A DNA stretch of 64,000 nucleotides from positions 992,001 to 1,056,000 of the forward strand of contig OY760650.2 of NCBI GenBank assembly GCA_963663845.2. The letters are read 5' to 3'. This DNA comes from Versatilivorator sp963663845. Its GTDB lineage: Bacteria; Acidobacteriota; Terriglobia; Versatilivoradales; Versatilivoraceae. Positions 16,539 to 24,545 of the stretch are shown here, piece by piece (the first letter of the stretch is position 1; every line of letters starts with the position of its first letter). A model generated the notes under the pieces. It made no database searches, was not told the origin of the DNA, and saw nothing but the letters and a program-made list of their open reading frames with translations. Made by a program: the position numbers and the translations under genes.

Positions 16539-16603
16539 TGAGGCTCCAGCCGGTCGAATCCAACACAACAGAGCCCCTGTAAGCGTTTTGGGGTAACCTC
16601 CCC

Positions 16604-17512
16604 ATGCTGCTCCTCTCCTGGAACGTCCGCTTTCAATCGCTGCCCGGCCAACTCCCAAACGTTGTCGAGGCCATCCGATCGGCAAGCCCGGACGTCGTGA
16701 CCTTGCAGGAGGTAAAGACCAGCCTGGCGGAAGACGTGGCGCGCCGCCTCGCCCACATCGGACTTGTCCATGCCCACTGCAGCGGCAAGGACGCCCCGCC
16801 CACGGCCATGAGCAAGTTGCGTCCGACCCGAAGGTTGAAGCGGAAAGGCTACCAGTGCCTGATCGCCAGCCGCTGGCCGGTAGCGGCTGCCGGCAACCGC
16901 TGGCGCCGTCGCGCACCCTTCCCGGAGTTGCTGGCGCGGGCCGCGGTCTCCCTGCCCGACGAGCAGAAAATCGACCTTTTCACCGCCCACATCCCCAACG
17001 GCTCCGGCAATGGCTGGAGGAAAATCGACACCTTCAACGTACTGTCGGCAACGCTGCGCCGGGCGCCCGACTCGCCCCGCATCCTCACCGGCGACTTCAA
17101 CGAGCCCAAGCGCTTCCGGCAATCGGGACAGATCGTTCCCTTCGGACAGAAGATTTACGCGGATGGAGGCACGTCCATCCGGGGCTGGAAAACCCAATTC
17201 AAAGAACGGCGCCGGAACAGGGAGCGGGTCAACGGCGTGCGTTCGGTCCTCGATGGCGCGTCCCAGCACGGTCTGCGCGACGCCTATCGCGACCGTCACG
17301 GCGTGGAAACAGCCACGCCCGTTACCCACCGCACCACACACGACAACCCGAGATGCTTCGACCACACCTTCGTCTCCAGGCACTTCGAGGTTGCGGACTG
17401 CGGCTACTACCACGAGTGGCGCAAGCAGGGGTGGAGCGATCACTCGGCCATGTGGACCCGGCTCAGCTTTCGCGAGGAGATCCCGGAATTGGTCAAATGG
17501 GAGGTGGAATGA
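16604..17512 (+). CDS. Endonuclease/exonuclease/phosphatase family protein
   Basis: A 302-residue cytoplasmic protein (no signal peptide) with the EEP catalytic set in order: SWNVRF (Asn7), LQEVK (Glu36), TGDFNEPKRF in the second half, and the terminal SDHSAMW Asp-His pair. HTFVSRHF just before the end is also family-typical. Members are Mg-dependent phosphodiesterases or nucleases acting on DNA, RNA or phospholipids; the substrate cannot be told from sequence. It starts 65 bp after the DUF1640 gene and converges with the sialidase gene, the stops being 10 bp apart. Many Arg residues at about 65-115 could contact nucleic acid. Confidence 0.85.
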   Translation: MLLLSWNVRFQSLPGQLPNVVEAIRSASPDVVTLQEVKTSLAEDVARRLAHIGLVHAHCSGKDAPPTAMSKLRPTRRLKRKGYQCLIASRWPVAAAGNRWRRRAPFPELLARAAVSLPDEQKIDLFTAHIPNGSGNGWRKIDTFNVLSATLRRAPDSPRILTGDFNEPKRFRQSGQIVPFGQKIYADGGTSIRGWKTQFKERRRNRERVNGVRSVLDGASQHGLRDAYRDRHGVETATPVTHRTTHDNPRCFDHTFVSRHFEVADCGYYHEWRKQGWSDHSAMWTRLSFREEIPELVKWEVE

Positions 17513-17522
17513 CCTGCAGGCA

Positions 17523-18662
17523 TCAACCCCACTCCACCCGGAAGCGGCAGGCCCGGACGTGGGTGATGCCGTCCAGGGTGGCGTAGTAGGTCATCAGAAG
17601 GCTGCCGTCGCTCAAGAGCACCAGGTCGGGCGTGCCGAAGGTGAAGCGGTCCAGGGCTTCCCAGATCCCTCCCGCATCCGCGGCAGCATCCTTCGCCGGG
17701 ACCACCGGCTCTCCCACCATGCGGTTCCCGACAGGATCCCACATCTGAATGGGCCCCAGGCCGTCCCAGTTTTCCCCGCCGTCCCGCGATCCCCAAAGGC
17801 GAATACCCTCCGGCGGCAGGCGATAGTTGGTGGCCGCCACCACCGAGCCGTCGGGAAGCACCAGCGGCGCCGTCACCTGGCCCACGAAGCCGATATTCTC
17901 GGGCGCCGTCCAGGTCTCTCCTCCATCCGAGGACCAGGATCGCCGGACCTCGATGGTCTCCTCGGTGTCCTCGCGAAAGGTCCAGATCAGCGCCAGCACC
18001 CGTCCGTCGGGCAGGAGGTCGTAGCGGGCGTCGCAGAGGTTCAGCTCTCCCGAGTGGTCGGCCGCCACCACCACGGAGGGCTCGAAGGTCTGGCCGTGGT
18101 CCCGCGAGAAGATCATGGCCGACCCGTTGGGCCCGGTGGGAGCCAGCTTGTACTCCAGGGGTATGCAGACCTTGCCATCGGCCAGCGGGAAGGGCCGGGA
18201 GGTGACTCCCGCGGTGGGCAAGGTCGGATGGGGAACCGGCCGGGGTTCCGACCAGCTTTGCCCGCCGTCGGCGCTGCGCGTCACCAGCAGCGGATGCGGC
18301 AGGGCCCTCCCCTCCTGGCTGAACATGTAGACTCCCGGCCTCAATCCCTCGATGGCCCCGAAAATCACCAGCAAATGCCCATCGGCGGTCTGGCACAGGC
18401 CGGGCGAGACCAGGGTGGTGGGAGGGGTGCGCCTGAGGCCGTCGAACACCACCCGCGGAGCCGACCAGGTCTCGCCCAGGTCCTGGGAGGTCTGCATCAG
18501 CAGCAGGCTGTCGACGCTGTGCTTGCTCGATCCCTGCCGGTAGACGCAGCAGAGGGACCCGTCCTTGAGGTGGATGGAGAGCGGATAGGCGCAGGCGCTG
18601 CCGCCGTCGCCCGCGGCCAGGTTGGGGGAAACCGCCCGATCGGAAAGAATGTCGACCTTCAT
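17523..18662 (-). CDS. Sialidase-like (BNR/Asp-box) protein, cytoplasmic form
   Basis: A 379-residue protein starting at ATG 18660-18662, with GGAGG 8 bp before it. Asp-box repeats are spread along the chain: SQDLGETW, SADGGQSW, SRDHGQTF, SSDGGETW, SRDGGENW. The N-terminal YPLSIHLKDGSLCCVYRQG and mid-chain SRPFPLADGKV strands fit the six-bladed sialidase fold. There is no signal peptide, unlike the neighbour, so it either acts inside the cell or depends on another route. The active-site Arg triad cannot be assigned confidently, and exo-alpha-sialidase activity is therefore provisional. It is the second gene of an operon, 26 bp after the stop of the Tat-exported sialidase-like gene. Confidence 0.8.
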   Translation of the reverse strand: MKVDILSDRAVSPNLAAGDGGSACAYPLSIHLKDGSLCCVYRQGSSKHSVDSLLLMQTSQDLGETWSAPRVVFDGLRRTPPTTLVSPGLCQTADGHLLVIFGAIEGLRPGVYMFSQEGRALPHPLLVTRSADGGQSWSEPRPVPHPTLPTAGVTSRPFPLADGKVCIPLEYKLAPTGPNGSAMIFSRDHGQTFEPSVVVAADHSGELNLCDARYDLLPDGRVLALIWTFREDTEETIEVRRSWSSDGGETWTAPENIGFVGQVTAPLVLPDGSVVAATNYRLPPEGIRLWGSRDGGENWDGLGPIQMWDPVGNRMVGEPVVPAKDAAADAGGIWEALDRFTFGTPDLVLLSDGSLLMTYYATLDGITHVRACRFRVEWG

Positions 18663-18688
18663 GGATGGAACCTCCGAATCACAGTGTT

Positions 18689-20440
18689 TCAGGCGGATGT
18701 CAGGCTGCCGTCGGGCCTCACCCTCATATAGTGGCCGCGAATGCGGGTCGGCGTGCGGTAGGCCTCATGGAAGACCACCAGCACCCGCCCGTCCTTCATC
18801 TCGGTCATCCCCATCATCCCCGAACAAGGGGAGATGCGGGTTTCCCGAGACCAGCTCAGCCCCTCGTCGATACTGGTCTTCATGAAGATGCCGGAACCCC
18901 GGCTGCCCATGATCAGCACCCCCGAGCTGTGACGCAGCAACTGGGGGCACTCGCCGGTGCAGTCGGACGGCACCTGCCGGGACCAGGTGAGGCCCTTGTC
19001 CCTGGAGCGGCTCATCCACATGAAGGGAGCCCGTAGCGTGCGGGAGAAGGCCACGATGCTGCCGTCACCGCATTCCACCCCCATGCACTCGTTGCTGTCG
19101 AAGTTGTCGGGGTCGAGGTAGTAGGGGCCGGTCCAGGTCCGGCCGTCGTCGGTGGAGCGAATGGCCAGCGAGCGGTCGCGCCGCTCGGCGTTCGACTCCA
19201 CGCTTCCCCCCGCCACCGTCTGCACGTGGTAGTAGAACTGAAGCAGGGTGCCGTCCGAGTAGCGGGTGACGGGCGAGTAGGGGCCGATCTTCCCTTCCCT
19301 GGCCGCGGCTTGCAGCGGTTTTCCACTCACCACCAAGGGCCGGGCTCGAGTCCAGGTTCGTCCCCCGTCCTCCGAGAAGGCCGCCTTGGGGCCGGCAACT
19401 TCCGAATCCCATGCGTAAGTGTAGAGGCAGGACAGGCGGCCGTCCCGATGCCCGAAGAAAAAGCCCGGCCTGCCGCCGTCGGACAACTTCCTGACCAGGA
19501 CCGGCTCCCCCCAGCTCCGGCCCTCGTCCCGCGAGCGGACCAGCAGGAAGTCGTTGAAGTCGTGAGGGCCCCCGTTAACGCTCATCCACACCAGCAGGTC
19601 GCCTTCGGCCGTCCGGCAGACTCCGGGATAGGTCTGGTTGTCGCCGTAAACCTTGTCCGGGTCCGGATAGGGATGGAAGTAGCGGGGATGCTCCTCGCCG
19701 GAGGCACTCCAGGGGGCGTCCAGGCGGGCTCTCCTTCCCCGTAGAGACAACCGGCGCATCTTGACCGGCCCCCGAGCCATCACCCCCGCCCGACCTGCCC
19801 GGTAGGCGCCGTCCCGAGCCTCCAGCACCCGCTTCCCGTCCACCGAGACCTGAATCTGATCCCCCACGGCCTGGACACGAGCCTTCATCCAGCCGGGCGT
19901 CGCCTCTTCCCACTCTTCGGGCCGGGGCCCACGCTGCACCCAACGCTCGGGCAGCTCGGGGTGGGGCGCGAAACCGACGGCAATGTCCCGCCGGTAGCCG
20001 GAACCGTCCTGGACAAAGAGGCGCACTGCATACTTCGCTCCCTTTCGCCCCATGTCGTCGAACTCGACGCAATAGAACCGGCGGTCGTCCTGGGCCCGCA
20101 AGACGATCGACAGGTTGGTCACCGACCAGTAGAAGGTCTGAAATTCCAGGCCGATCTCGGTATCGGTCAGCACCTCCCGGCTGGGATAGGCAAAGTCCTC
20201 CCGTTTCAGCAGATCGCTGAAGCGGGCCTTCCTCTGGTTCCAGACGGGTGAGTACAAGACCCCCTGGCCATCCTGAGACCACTCCTCGCTACCGACGAAG
20301 GTCCAGGAACTGCGGTCGCGATCAAGCCGCGGCTCAACCGACACCTCCTCCGGCGAGAACCCGACGCAGCCGCCCAATCCGCTCAGGACGATGGCCCCCT
20401 TGATGAAATCCCTTCTCGGCAATTTGTCACCGCTCGACAT
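18689..20440 (-). CDS. Tat-exported sialidase-like protein with N-terminal jelly-roll domain
   Basis: The ATG at 20438-20440 is chosen because it gives a clean Tat leader (LPRRDFIKGAIVLSGLGG); a longer frame upstream adds only Arg-rich sequence. Residues ~40-230 look like a concanavalin-type/DUF1080-like jelly roll (LSIVLRAQDDRRFYCVEFDD, then ARVQAVGDQIQVSVDGKRV). Residues ~240-580 carry sialidase Asp boxes: SRDEGRSW, SEDGGRTW, STDDGRTW, SRDKGLTW, SIDEGLSW. The combination suggests an exported glycan-binding and hydrolysing enzyme. Cys near the leader (LSGLGGCVGF) could also act as a lipobox, so a Tat lipoprotein is possible. Substrate is unproven. Confidence 0.82.
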   Translation of the reverse strand: MSSGDKLPRRDFIKGAIVLSGLGGCVGFSPEEVSVEPRLDRDRSSWTFVGSEEWSQDGQGVLYSPVWNQRKARFSDLLKREDFAYPSREVLTDTEIGLEFQTFYWSVTNLSIVLRAQDDRRFYCVEFDDMGRKGAKYAVRLFVQDGSGYRRDIAVGFAPHPELPERWVQRGPRPEEWEEATPGWMKARVQAVGDQIQVSVDGKRVLEARDGAYRAGRAGVMARGPVKMRRLSLRGRRARLDAPWSASGEEHPRYFHPYPDPDKVYGDNQTYPGVCRTAEGDLLVWMSVNGGPHDFNDFLLVRSRDEGRSWGEPVLVRKLSDGGRPGFFFGHRDGRLSCLYTYAWDSEVAGPKAAFSEDGGRTWTRARPLVVSGKPLQAAAREGKIGPYSPVTRYSDGTLLQFYYHVQTVAGGSVESNAERRDRSLAIRSTDDGRTWTGPYYLDPDNFDSNECMGVECGDGSIVAFSRTLRAPFMWMSRSRDKGLTWSRQVPSDCTGECPQLLRHSSGVLIMGSRGSGIFMKTSIDEGLSWSRETRISPCSGMMGMTEMKDGRVLVVFHEAYRTPTRIRGHYMRVRPDGSLTSA

Positions 20441-20553
20441 GGAATACCTCCTCTGGAACACGCCAACGCCGCGCCCCCGTCTCCCGCTCATGACCATCCG
20501 CTGCCGCCGCGTTCGCGGTTCAACCCCCCTATGTGACGTTTCCCGACGGCTCC

Positions 20554-20573
20554 CCCCGGGCTCTTGCCCGGGG
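20554..20573. terminator. Perfect 8-bp GC hairpin, possible terminator
   Basis: CCCCGGGC-TCTT-GCCCGGGG forms an 8-bp perfect stem with a 4-nt loop. It lies downstream of the GNAT gene (-) and upstream of the sialidase operon (-). No U-tract follows on either strand, so it is not a classical intrinsic terminator. Confidence 0.3.
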
Positions 20574-20595
20574 CACTAACTAAAACAAAAAGCCC

Positions 20596-20779
20596 GTTTC
20601 CCCTTGCAGACTTGTGGGTCAGGTGAGAGCTGCGTAGCTGCGGTTGACGTGGGTTACCCGGTGAGAGGCCACCTACTGGCCATCCTTATGGAGCTGCGTA
20701 GCAGCGGCTCAGGGTAGCCCCGCGTGACAACCCGGGGTCGTATGGATTCTGCGCCAACCCAGCCGCGTATGCGGCGAAT
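20596..20779 (-). repeat. Intergenic repeat family D, copy 1
   Basis: About 184 bp whose reverse complement aligns end to end with 44907-45092; about four of five positions agree by eye, with no large gaps. Conserved blocks include CATACGACCCC, GGGGCTACCCTGAGCCGC and ATAAGGATGGCC. Several internal inverted repeats (AGCTGCGTAGC-type) suggest a structured element. Confidence 0.7.
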
Positions 20780-20838
20780 AGCAAGCACCCGTTCGAAAAC
20801 CCATTGCTTTCCCAAAGAAACGCCGCCCAACACCACAA

Positions 20839-21888
20839 TCACCCGCCGTCGCCGCCTACGCCTCCCTTCCCCACCGTTCCCTCCAATACCAGGACATCCA
20901 CCGCCCGGTCCTCCAGCCTGATCTGCCCCGGCAGCCGGGCCAGGGGCTTGAGGCCGAATCGGCGGAAGCGTTCCTGCTTGCTCTCGTCCGAAGCGGCCAC
21001 GTAGGCCTGGAGGCGCTCGACGCCGCGCCCGGCGGCTTCCGACATCAGCCATTGGGTCAGAGAGTCCGACCCGTCGTCATAGTTGTCGTGGCTGCAGACG
21101 TCGATGACCGCCTTGTGCCGCCGGCATTCACCGGGCTCGGGGGTGATGGAGCCGAAGCCCAGCACCCGGTGGGGCGACTCACCCGCCAGGACGCCCAGCA
21201 CCCCGCCGCCCGTCCCCGCCTCTTGGTGGACCGCCGGAAAGTTGGACACGCACCGCTGCAACTTGACGTACTTTCCCGAAAGGAGGGCCCGCGGATAGTC
21301 CAGCACCAGCGTATCCCAGGGCTGAACCACGAAGCAGGCGAAGGCGGGCAGGTCCCCCCAATTGGCCTCGCGAACCGAGGTGGCCTGACCCGGTGCGAAA
21401 AAGTCCTCCTCGCACCCCGGCGAATCCTCCCGCGCCAGCCGCATGACGCCTCCGTTCCACCAGCGGAACCCGCAGCGCAGATAGACGTTCCTGGGGTCCC
21501 GGGTGGCTCCCAGGTAGGACACCCTGCAGCCGGCCCGGAAGGAGAGACCCACCACGGCGGAAGTCAGGGATTCGGCCACTCCCAGGCGGCGGCAGTCCGG
21601 GTGGGTCAGGACCGATCCGACCACCGAGACTTCCGGTTCCCGGCAGGGGTAGCAGACCGAGGCCGTCCCCGCCGGACGGCCCTCGATGGTTCCCAGAACC
21701 GCCTGGATTCTGAGATGCCGGCTGTAGTCGCCGTTCATGGACCGCAGCCAGTCGTAGTCCCCCCCGGTCCACTCGGTCCGCCACAGGCCGATGAGCGCGT
21801 TTTGCCGTGCGAAGTCGATGGGGAAGGTCAGGACCTCGATCTCGAGGGTGCGCCCGTCTCGCAGCAAAATGGCATTGGTTTCTTTCAT
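20839..21888 (-). CDS. GNAT family N-acetyltransferase
   Basis: Start at ATG 21886-21888, preceded by GGAGG 6 bp upstream; a GTG two codons earlier is possible. The 349-residue protein has an N-terminal GNAT domain: AVLGTIEGRPAGTASVCYPC as beta strands, then VVGSVLTHPDCRRLGVAESL, the acetyl-CoA pyrophosphate loop (RRLGVA), and YLRCGFRW near residue 155. The second half (170-340) resembles a degenerate second GNAT fold (RVLGFGSITPEPGECRRHKAVID). It is encoded 24 bp after the sulfatase gene and is probably co-transcribed. The substrate is unknown; with a sulfatase and sialidases nearby an amino-sugar substrate is conceivable. Confidence 0.78.
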   Translation of the reverse strand: MKETNAILLRDGRTLEIEVLTFPIDFARQNALIGLWRTEWTGGDYDWLRSMNGDYSRHLRIQAVLGTIEGRPAGTASVCYPCREPEVSVVGSVLTHPDCRRLGVAESLTSAVVGLSFRAGCRVSYLGATRDPRNVYLRCGFRWWNGGVMRLAREDSPGCEEDFFAPGQATSVREANWGDLPAFACFVVQPWDTLVLDYPRALLSGKYVKLQRCVSNFPAVHQEAGTGGGVLGVLAGESPHRVLGFGSITPEPGECRRHKAVIDVCSHDNYDDGSDSLTQWLMSEAAGRGVERLQAYVAASDESKQERFRRFGLKPLARLPGQIRLEDRAVDVLVLEGTVGKGGVGGDGG

Positions 21889-21912
21889 GAGCACCTCCGC
21901 AAACCGGGCGGT

Positions 21913-23385
21913 TCAACCGCCGGCCCGCGCCTCCAGTTGTTCCGCAAAGGGATCCCCAGTGCGCCGCGACCAGGCCAGCAAGGCCGCCCTGAGCGTGGCC
22001 GCCGTTGCTGAGCTTTCGGGACGGCCCGCCAGGTTGGCCAACTCGCCGGGATCATCCCCCAAGTGGTAGAGCTCGGTCTCCCCATTCTCATGCAGGACGT
22101 ACTTCCAGGGCCGGCGCACCATGGCCCGCCAGTTCTCCACCCCGTGCCAATCGGCGAAGTTGCGAGCCACGTTGTATTGCACGAAGCAGTCGCGGGCCTT
22201 GGGCTCGGGTTCGGCGCCCGTCATGTAGGGAACCAGGCTCTCTCCTTCCAGACCCAGGGACTCGACCTCGACGCCGGCCAGGGCCATCAGCGTGGCGGCC
22301 ACGTCCACGTGGCTGGCGTCCACCCGGCAGCGTGCGCCCGGCTGGAAGGCCGCCGGCCAGCGCAGGACCCAAGGAACCCGGACCGCTTCCTCGTAGGGAC
22401 AGAACTTCTGCCACAGCCCGTGCTGCCCCATCATCTCGGCGTGGTCGGAGAGCATCACCAGCAGGGTATCGTCCAGCAGATCGCATTCCTCCAGACGCTG
22501 CACGAACCGGCCGAAGAGCCAGTCGATGTAGGTGGCGTAGCCCCAGTAGACGGCAATGGACTTGCGCCAGGCCGAAAAGTCTTCCCCCCACTCGTTTCTC
22601 AAGCGGCGGTAGTAGCTCCCCTCCAGGAATCCGGGCTCGCCCGGGCCCGGATCCCAGTTCTCCGGTTCGGGAATGGCCTCGGGATCGTAGAGGTGGTACC
22701 AGGCCTCGGGAACCACCAGGGGAGGATGGGGGCCCTCCAGGCTGATCACCAGGAAAAAGGGCCTGTCGGGGTCGCGCAGGCCGAACATCTCGAATCCGTG
22801 TCCCAGGATCCAGCGGTTGTGCTCCTTGTCGGCGGGGATGTCCAGGATTCCGGTCCGGGGCACCGTCATTCGCGGATAGTGGGCCGAACGATAGGGTCCG
22901 CTGCGCTCGTCGTCGTGAAAGATGAAGCCGTCGGGGACTCCCTGCCAGCGACACCACTCGGCGTAGGACCGCTCCCCGTTGTCGCAGGCGCTGACCCAAT
23001 CGAACCAGCGCTGAACGTTGCGGGTCCCCAGGTGCCATTTGCCGGCGTAGAGGCACTGGTACCCTTCCTTGCGCAAATAGTGGGAGATCGGCGGCCGGGT
23101 GATCTCCATGTCGGGATACTCGTCCTCTTCTCCCACCCGAAGCGCCCCCAGGTAGGGCAGATGGGGCATGCCGGCCTGGTGGGGCTGGAACCCGGTGAAG
23201 AAGGAAGCGCGGGCCGGAGAGCAGATGGGGCTGGTTGTCCGCAGGTTCTCCACCAGGACCCCTTCCCGGGCCACGCGGTCCCAGGTGGGGGTTCGACAGG
23301 CCGTCCTGCCAAGGATTCCAAGCGTATCCAGCCGCTGATTGTCGCTGATCAGCAGGACGATATTGGGCTTGGAGGGCGTGCTCAT
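21913..23385 (-). CDS. Type I sulfatase (formylglycine-dependent)
   Basis: ATG 23383-23385 starts a 490-residue sulfatase. The metal site begins with NIVLLISDNQRLD (Asp15), and the formylglycine site is C55 in the CSPAR motif (TTSPICSPARASFFTG), a true Cys-type sulfatase. KWHLG (YAGKWHLG) and the later LSDHAEMMGQHG loop complete the active site. No signal peptide is present, so it is cytoplasmic unless exported otherwise. Ser/Cys-type maturase was not found in the window. Arylsulfatase or choline/carbohydrate sulfatase activity is likely; the substrate is unknown. It is the first gene of an operon with the GNAT gene 24 bp downstream. Confidence 0.92.
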   Translation of the reverse strand: MSTPSKPNIVLLISDNQRLDTLGILGRTACRTPTWDRVAREGVLVENLRTTSPICSPARASFFTGFQPHQAGMPHLPYLGALRVGEEDEYPDMEITRPPISHYLRKEGYQCLYAGKWHLGTRNVQRWFDWVSACDNGERSYAEWCRWQGVPDGFIFHDDERSGPYRSAHYPRMTVPRTGILDIPADKEHNRWILGHGFEMFGLRDPDRPFFLVISLEGPHPPLVVPEAWYHLYDPEAIPEPENWDPGPGEPGFLEGSYYRRLRNEWGEDFSAWRKSIAVYWGYATYIDWLFGRFVQRLEECDLLDDTLLVMLSDHAEMMGQHGLWQKFCPYEEAVRVPWVLRWPAAFQPGARCRVDASHVDVAATLMALAGVEVESLGLEGESLVPYMTGAEPEPKARDCFVQYNVARNFADWHGVENWRAMVRRPWKYVLHENGETELYHLGDDPGELANLAGRPESSATAATLRAALLAWSRRTGDPFAEQLEARAGG

Positions 23386-23798
23386 GGCGTTGACTGGCCG
23401 TGGGGAAAGGCCCCGGCTCCGGCGTTCCCGCGGGACCGGCAACTGCAAGAAAGGGAGACATTATAGGCCGCCGGCAGAGGCGATCACAAGGAAGGAGCGG
23501 TCCAAGACTTGAGACGGCAGAGCTCGCCTGTGCTAAGCTTCCCTCCCGAATCGAAGCCGGCGTCGACCGGCCCGGATCTCTCCGGATCTTACAAGTTCCA
23601 ACCCCGCGAGCACTCCCGTGGCCCAGACCTCCCGCAGGCGGTTCCTGTCTCAGTTGGCGACCGCACAGGGCCAGGTGGCGGCCGAGGACCGACCCCGGAT
23701 CGAGGCCATCGTGCGGCGCCACGCGGAGAGCTGAGGAACGCCCCACCGGTGGCGTTCCAGGCCGGACCCTACCGAGGTCCGCAAAAAGGGGAGACCCC
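23386..23798. other. Intergenic region between sulfatase (-) and RraA-like gene (+)
   Basis: A divergent spacer of 413 bp. It contains one short open frame with GTG start (23618-23734) described separately. I see no convincing promoter boxes or repeats. Confidence 0.5.
23618..23734 (+). CDS. Possible 38-residue peptide with SRRRFL motif
   Basis: GTG at 23618 to TGA at 23732-23734 encodes a basic, alanine-rich helical peptide beginning VAQTSRRRFLSQLATA and ending with EAIVRRHAES. The SRRRFL start resembles a Tat leader, but no mature protein follows. It may be the remnant of a longer gene, or chance; the upstream sequence has no clear ribosome site. Confidence 0.2.
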   Translation: MAQTSRRRFLSQLATAQGQVAAEDRPRIEAIVRRHAES

Positions 23799-24461
23799 AT
23801 GCCTAGCCCCGAACTGAGCCAGCGCCTGGCGAACCTCTCTACGGCCCTTCTGGCCGACGCCCGCGTCCGGCTGAAGCTTCCAGAACGCCACCTCGACCCC
23901 GGCATCCGTCCGGTGGTCCCCTTCACCGCCATGGTCGGGACGGCCGTCACCGTGGAGCTGGAGGCGGTCGAAGACGAGGCCGCGGCCGACCTGACCCCGC
24001 TGCTGGACGCCTACCAGGCCCAGAGCCGGCCGGGCTCCATCATCGTCATTCAGATCCCCCGGGAGCTGCACGGCCACGGCATCTTCGGAGAAGGGGCCGC
24101 CACCCTGGCAAGAAGGCACGGCTTTGCCGGGGCCTTGATCGAGGGAGCGGTTCGGGACACCCCCGATCTGGCCAGGATGGAATTTCCGGCCTGGTCGCGG
24201 ACGGTGGCGCCGGGCTACATCGTGGGCAAGTCCAGGGTGGCCGCCGCCGGCCGGCAGGTTCAAATCGGCGGGCGCACCATTCACCCGGGGGACATCATCG
24301 CCGCCGACAACGACGGCGTCATCGTGATCCGGCCCGACGAGCTGGAAGCGGTGATCGCCAAGGCCGAAGCCATCAAGGAGTGGGAGCAGCGGGTCCACCA
24401 GGCCTCCAGCGACGGGGCCGACTACCAGGAGGTCCTTCGCCGTGCAGGCCCGATGCCCTGA
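23799..24461 (+). CDS. RraA family protein (4-hydroxy-4-methyl-2-oxoglutarate aldolase-like)
   Basis: The ATG at 23799 gives 220 residues spanning the RraA fold. Markers are GTAVTVELEAV near residue 50, the GALIEGAVRD loop whose Arg and Asp bind substrate and metal in HMG/CHA aldolases, and NDGVIVIRPDELEAVI near the end. Members cleave 4-carboxy-4-hydroxy-2-oxoacids to pyruvate, or in enterobacteria inhibit RNase E; the aldolase role is more likely here. It starts a two-gene run with the amidase 84 bp downstream, suggesting catabolism of a compound releasing an oxoacid and an amide. No signal peptide. Confidence 0.85.
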   Translation: MPSPELSQRLANLSTALLADARVRLKLPERHLDPGIRPVVPFTAMVGTAVTVELEAVEDEAAADLTPLLDAYQAQSRPGSIIVIQIPRELHGHGIFGEGAATLARRHGFAGALIEGAVRDTPDLARMEFPAWSRTVAPGYIVGKSRVAAAGRQVQIGGRTIHPGDIIAADNDGVIVIRPDELEAVIAKAEAIKEWEQRVHQASSDGADYQEVLRRAGPMP

Positions 24462-24545
24462 GGAGCCCCGAAGCCCGGGCGTTCCGGGACCGCCCCCGAT
24501 TCCCACTCGCACTCAGGCGCCGGAAGGCGCCCGCGGAGCTTGTCG

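Larger units (their letters stand above)
20441..20838. other. Intergenic region with hairpin and family-D repeat
   Basis: This 398-bp stretch between two minus-strand operons holds a perfect GC hairpin (20554-20573) and one full copy of the family-D repeat (20596-20779). Short frames across the repeat encode peptides shared with the second copy at 44907, but I regard the repeat as non-coding. Confidence 0.55.

Noticed and set aside
17523..18662. Calling this gene a true exo-alpha-sialidase (nanH)
   Set aside because: Asp boxes are clear but the active-site arginines cannot be assigned, so no gene symbol is given.
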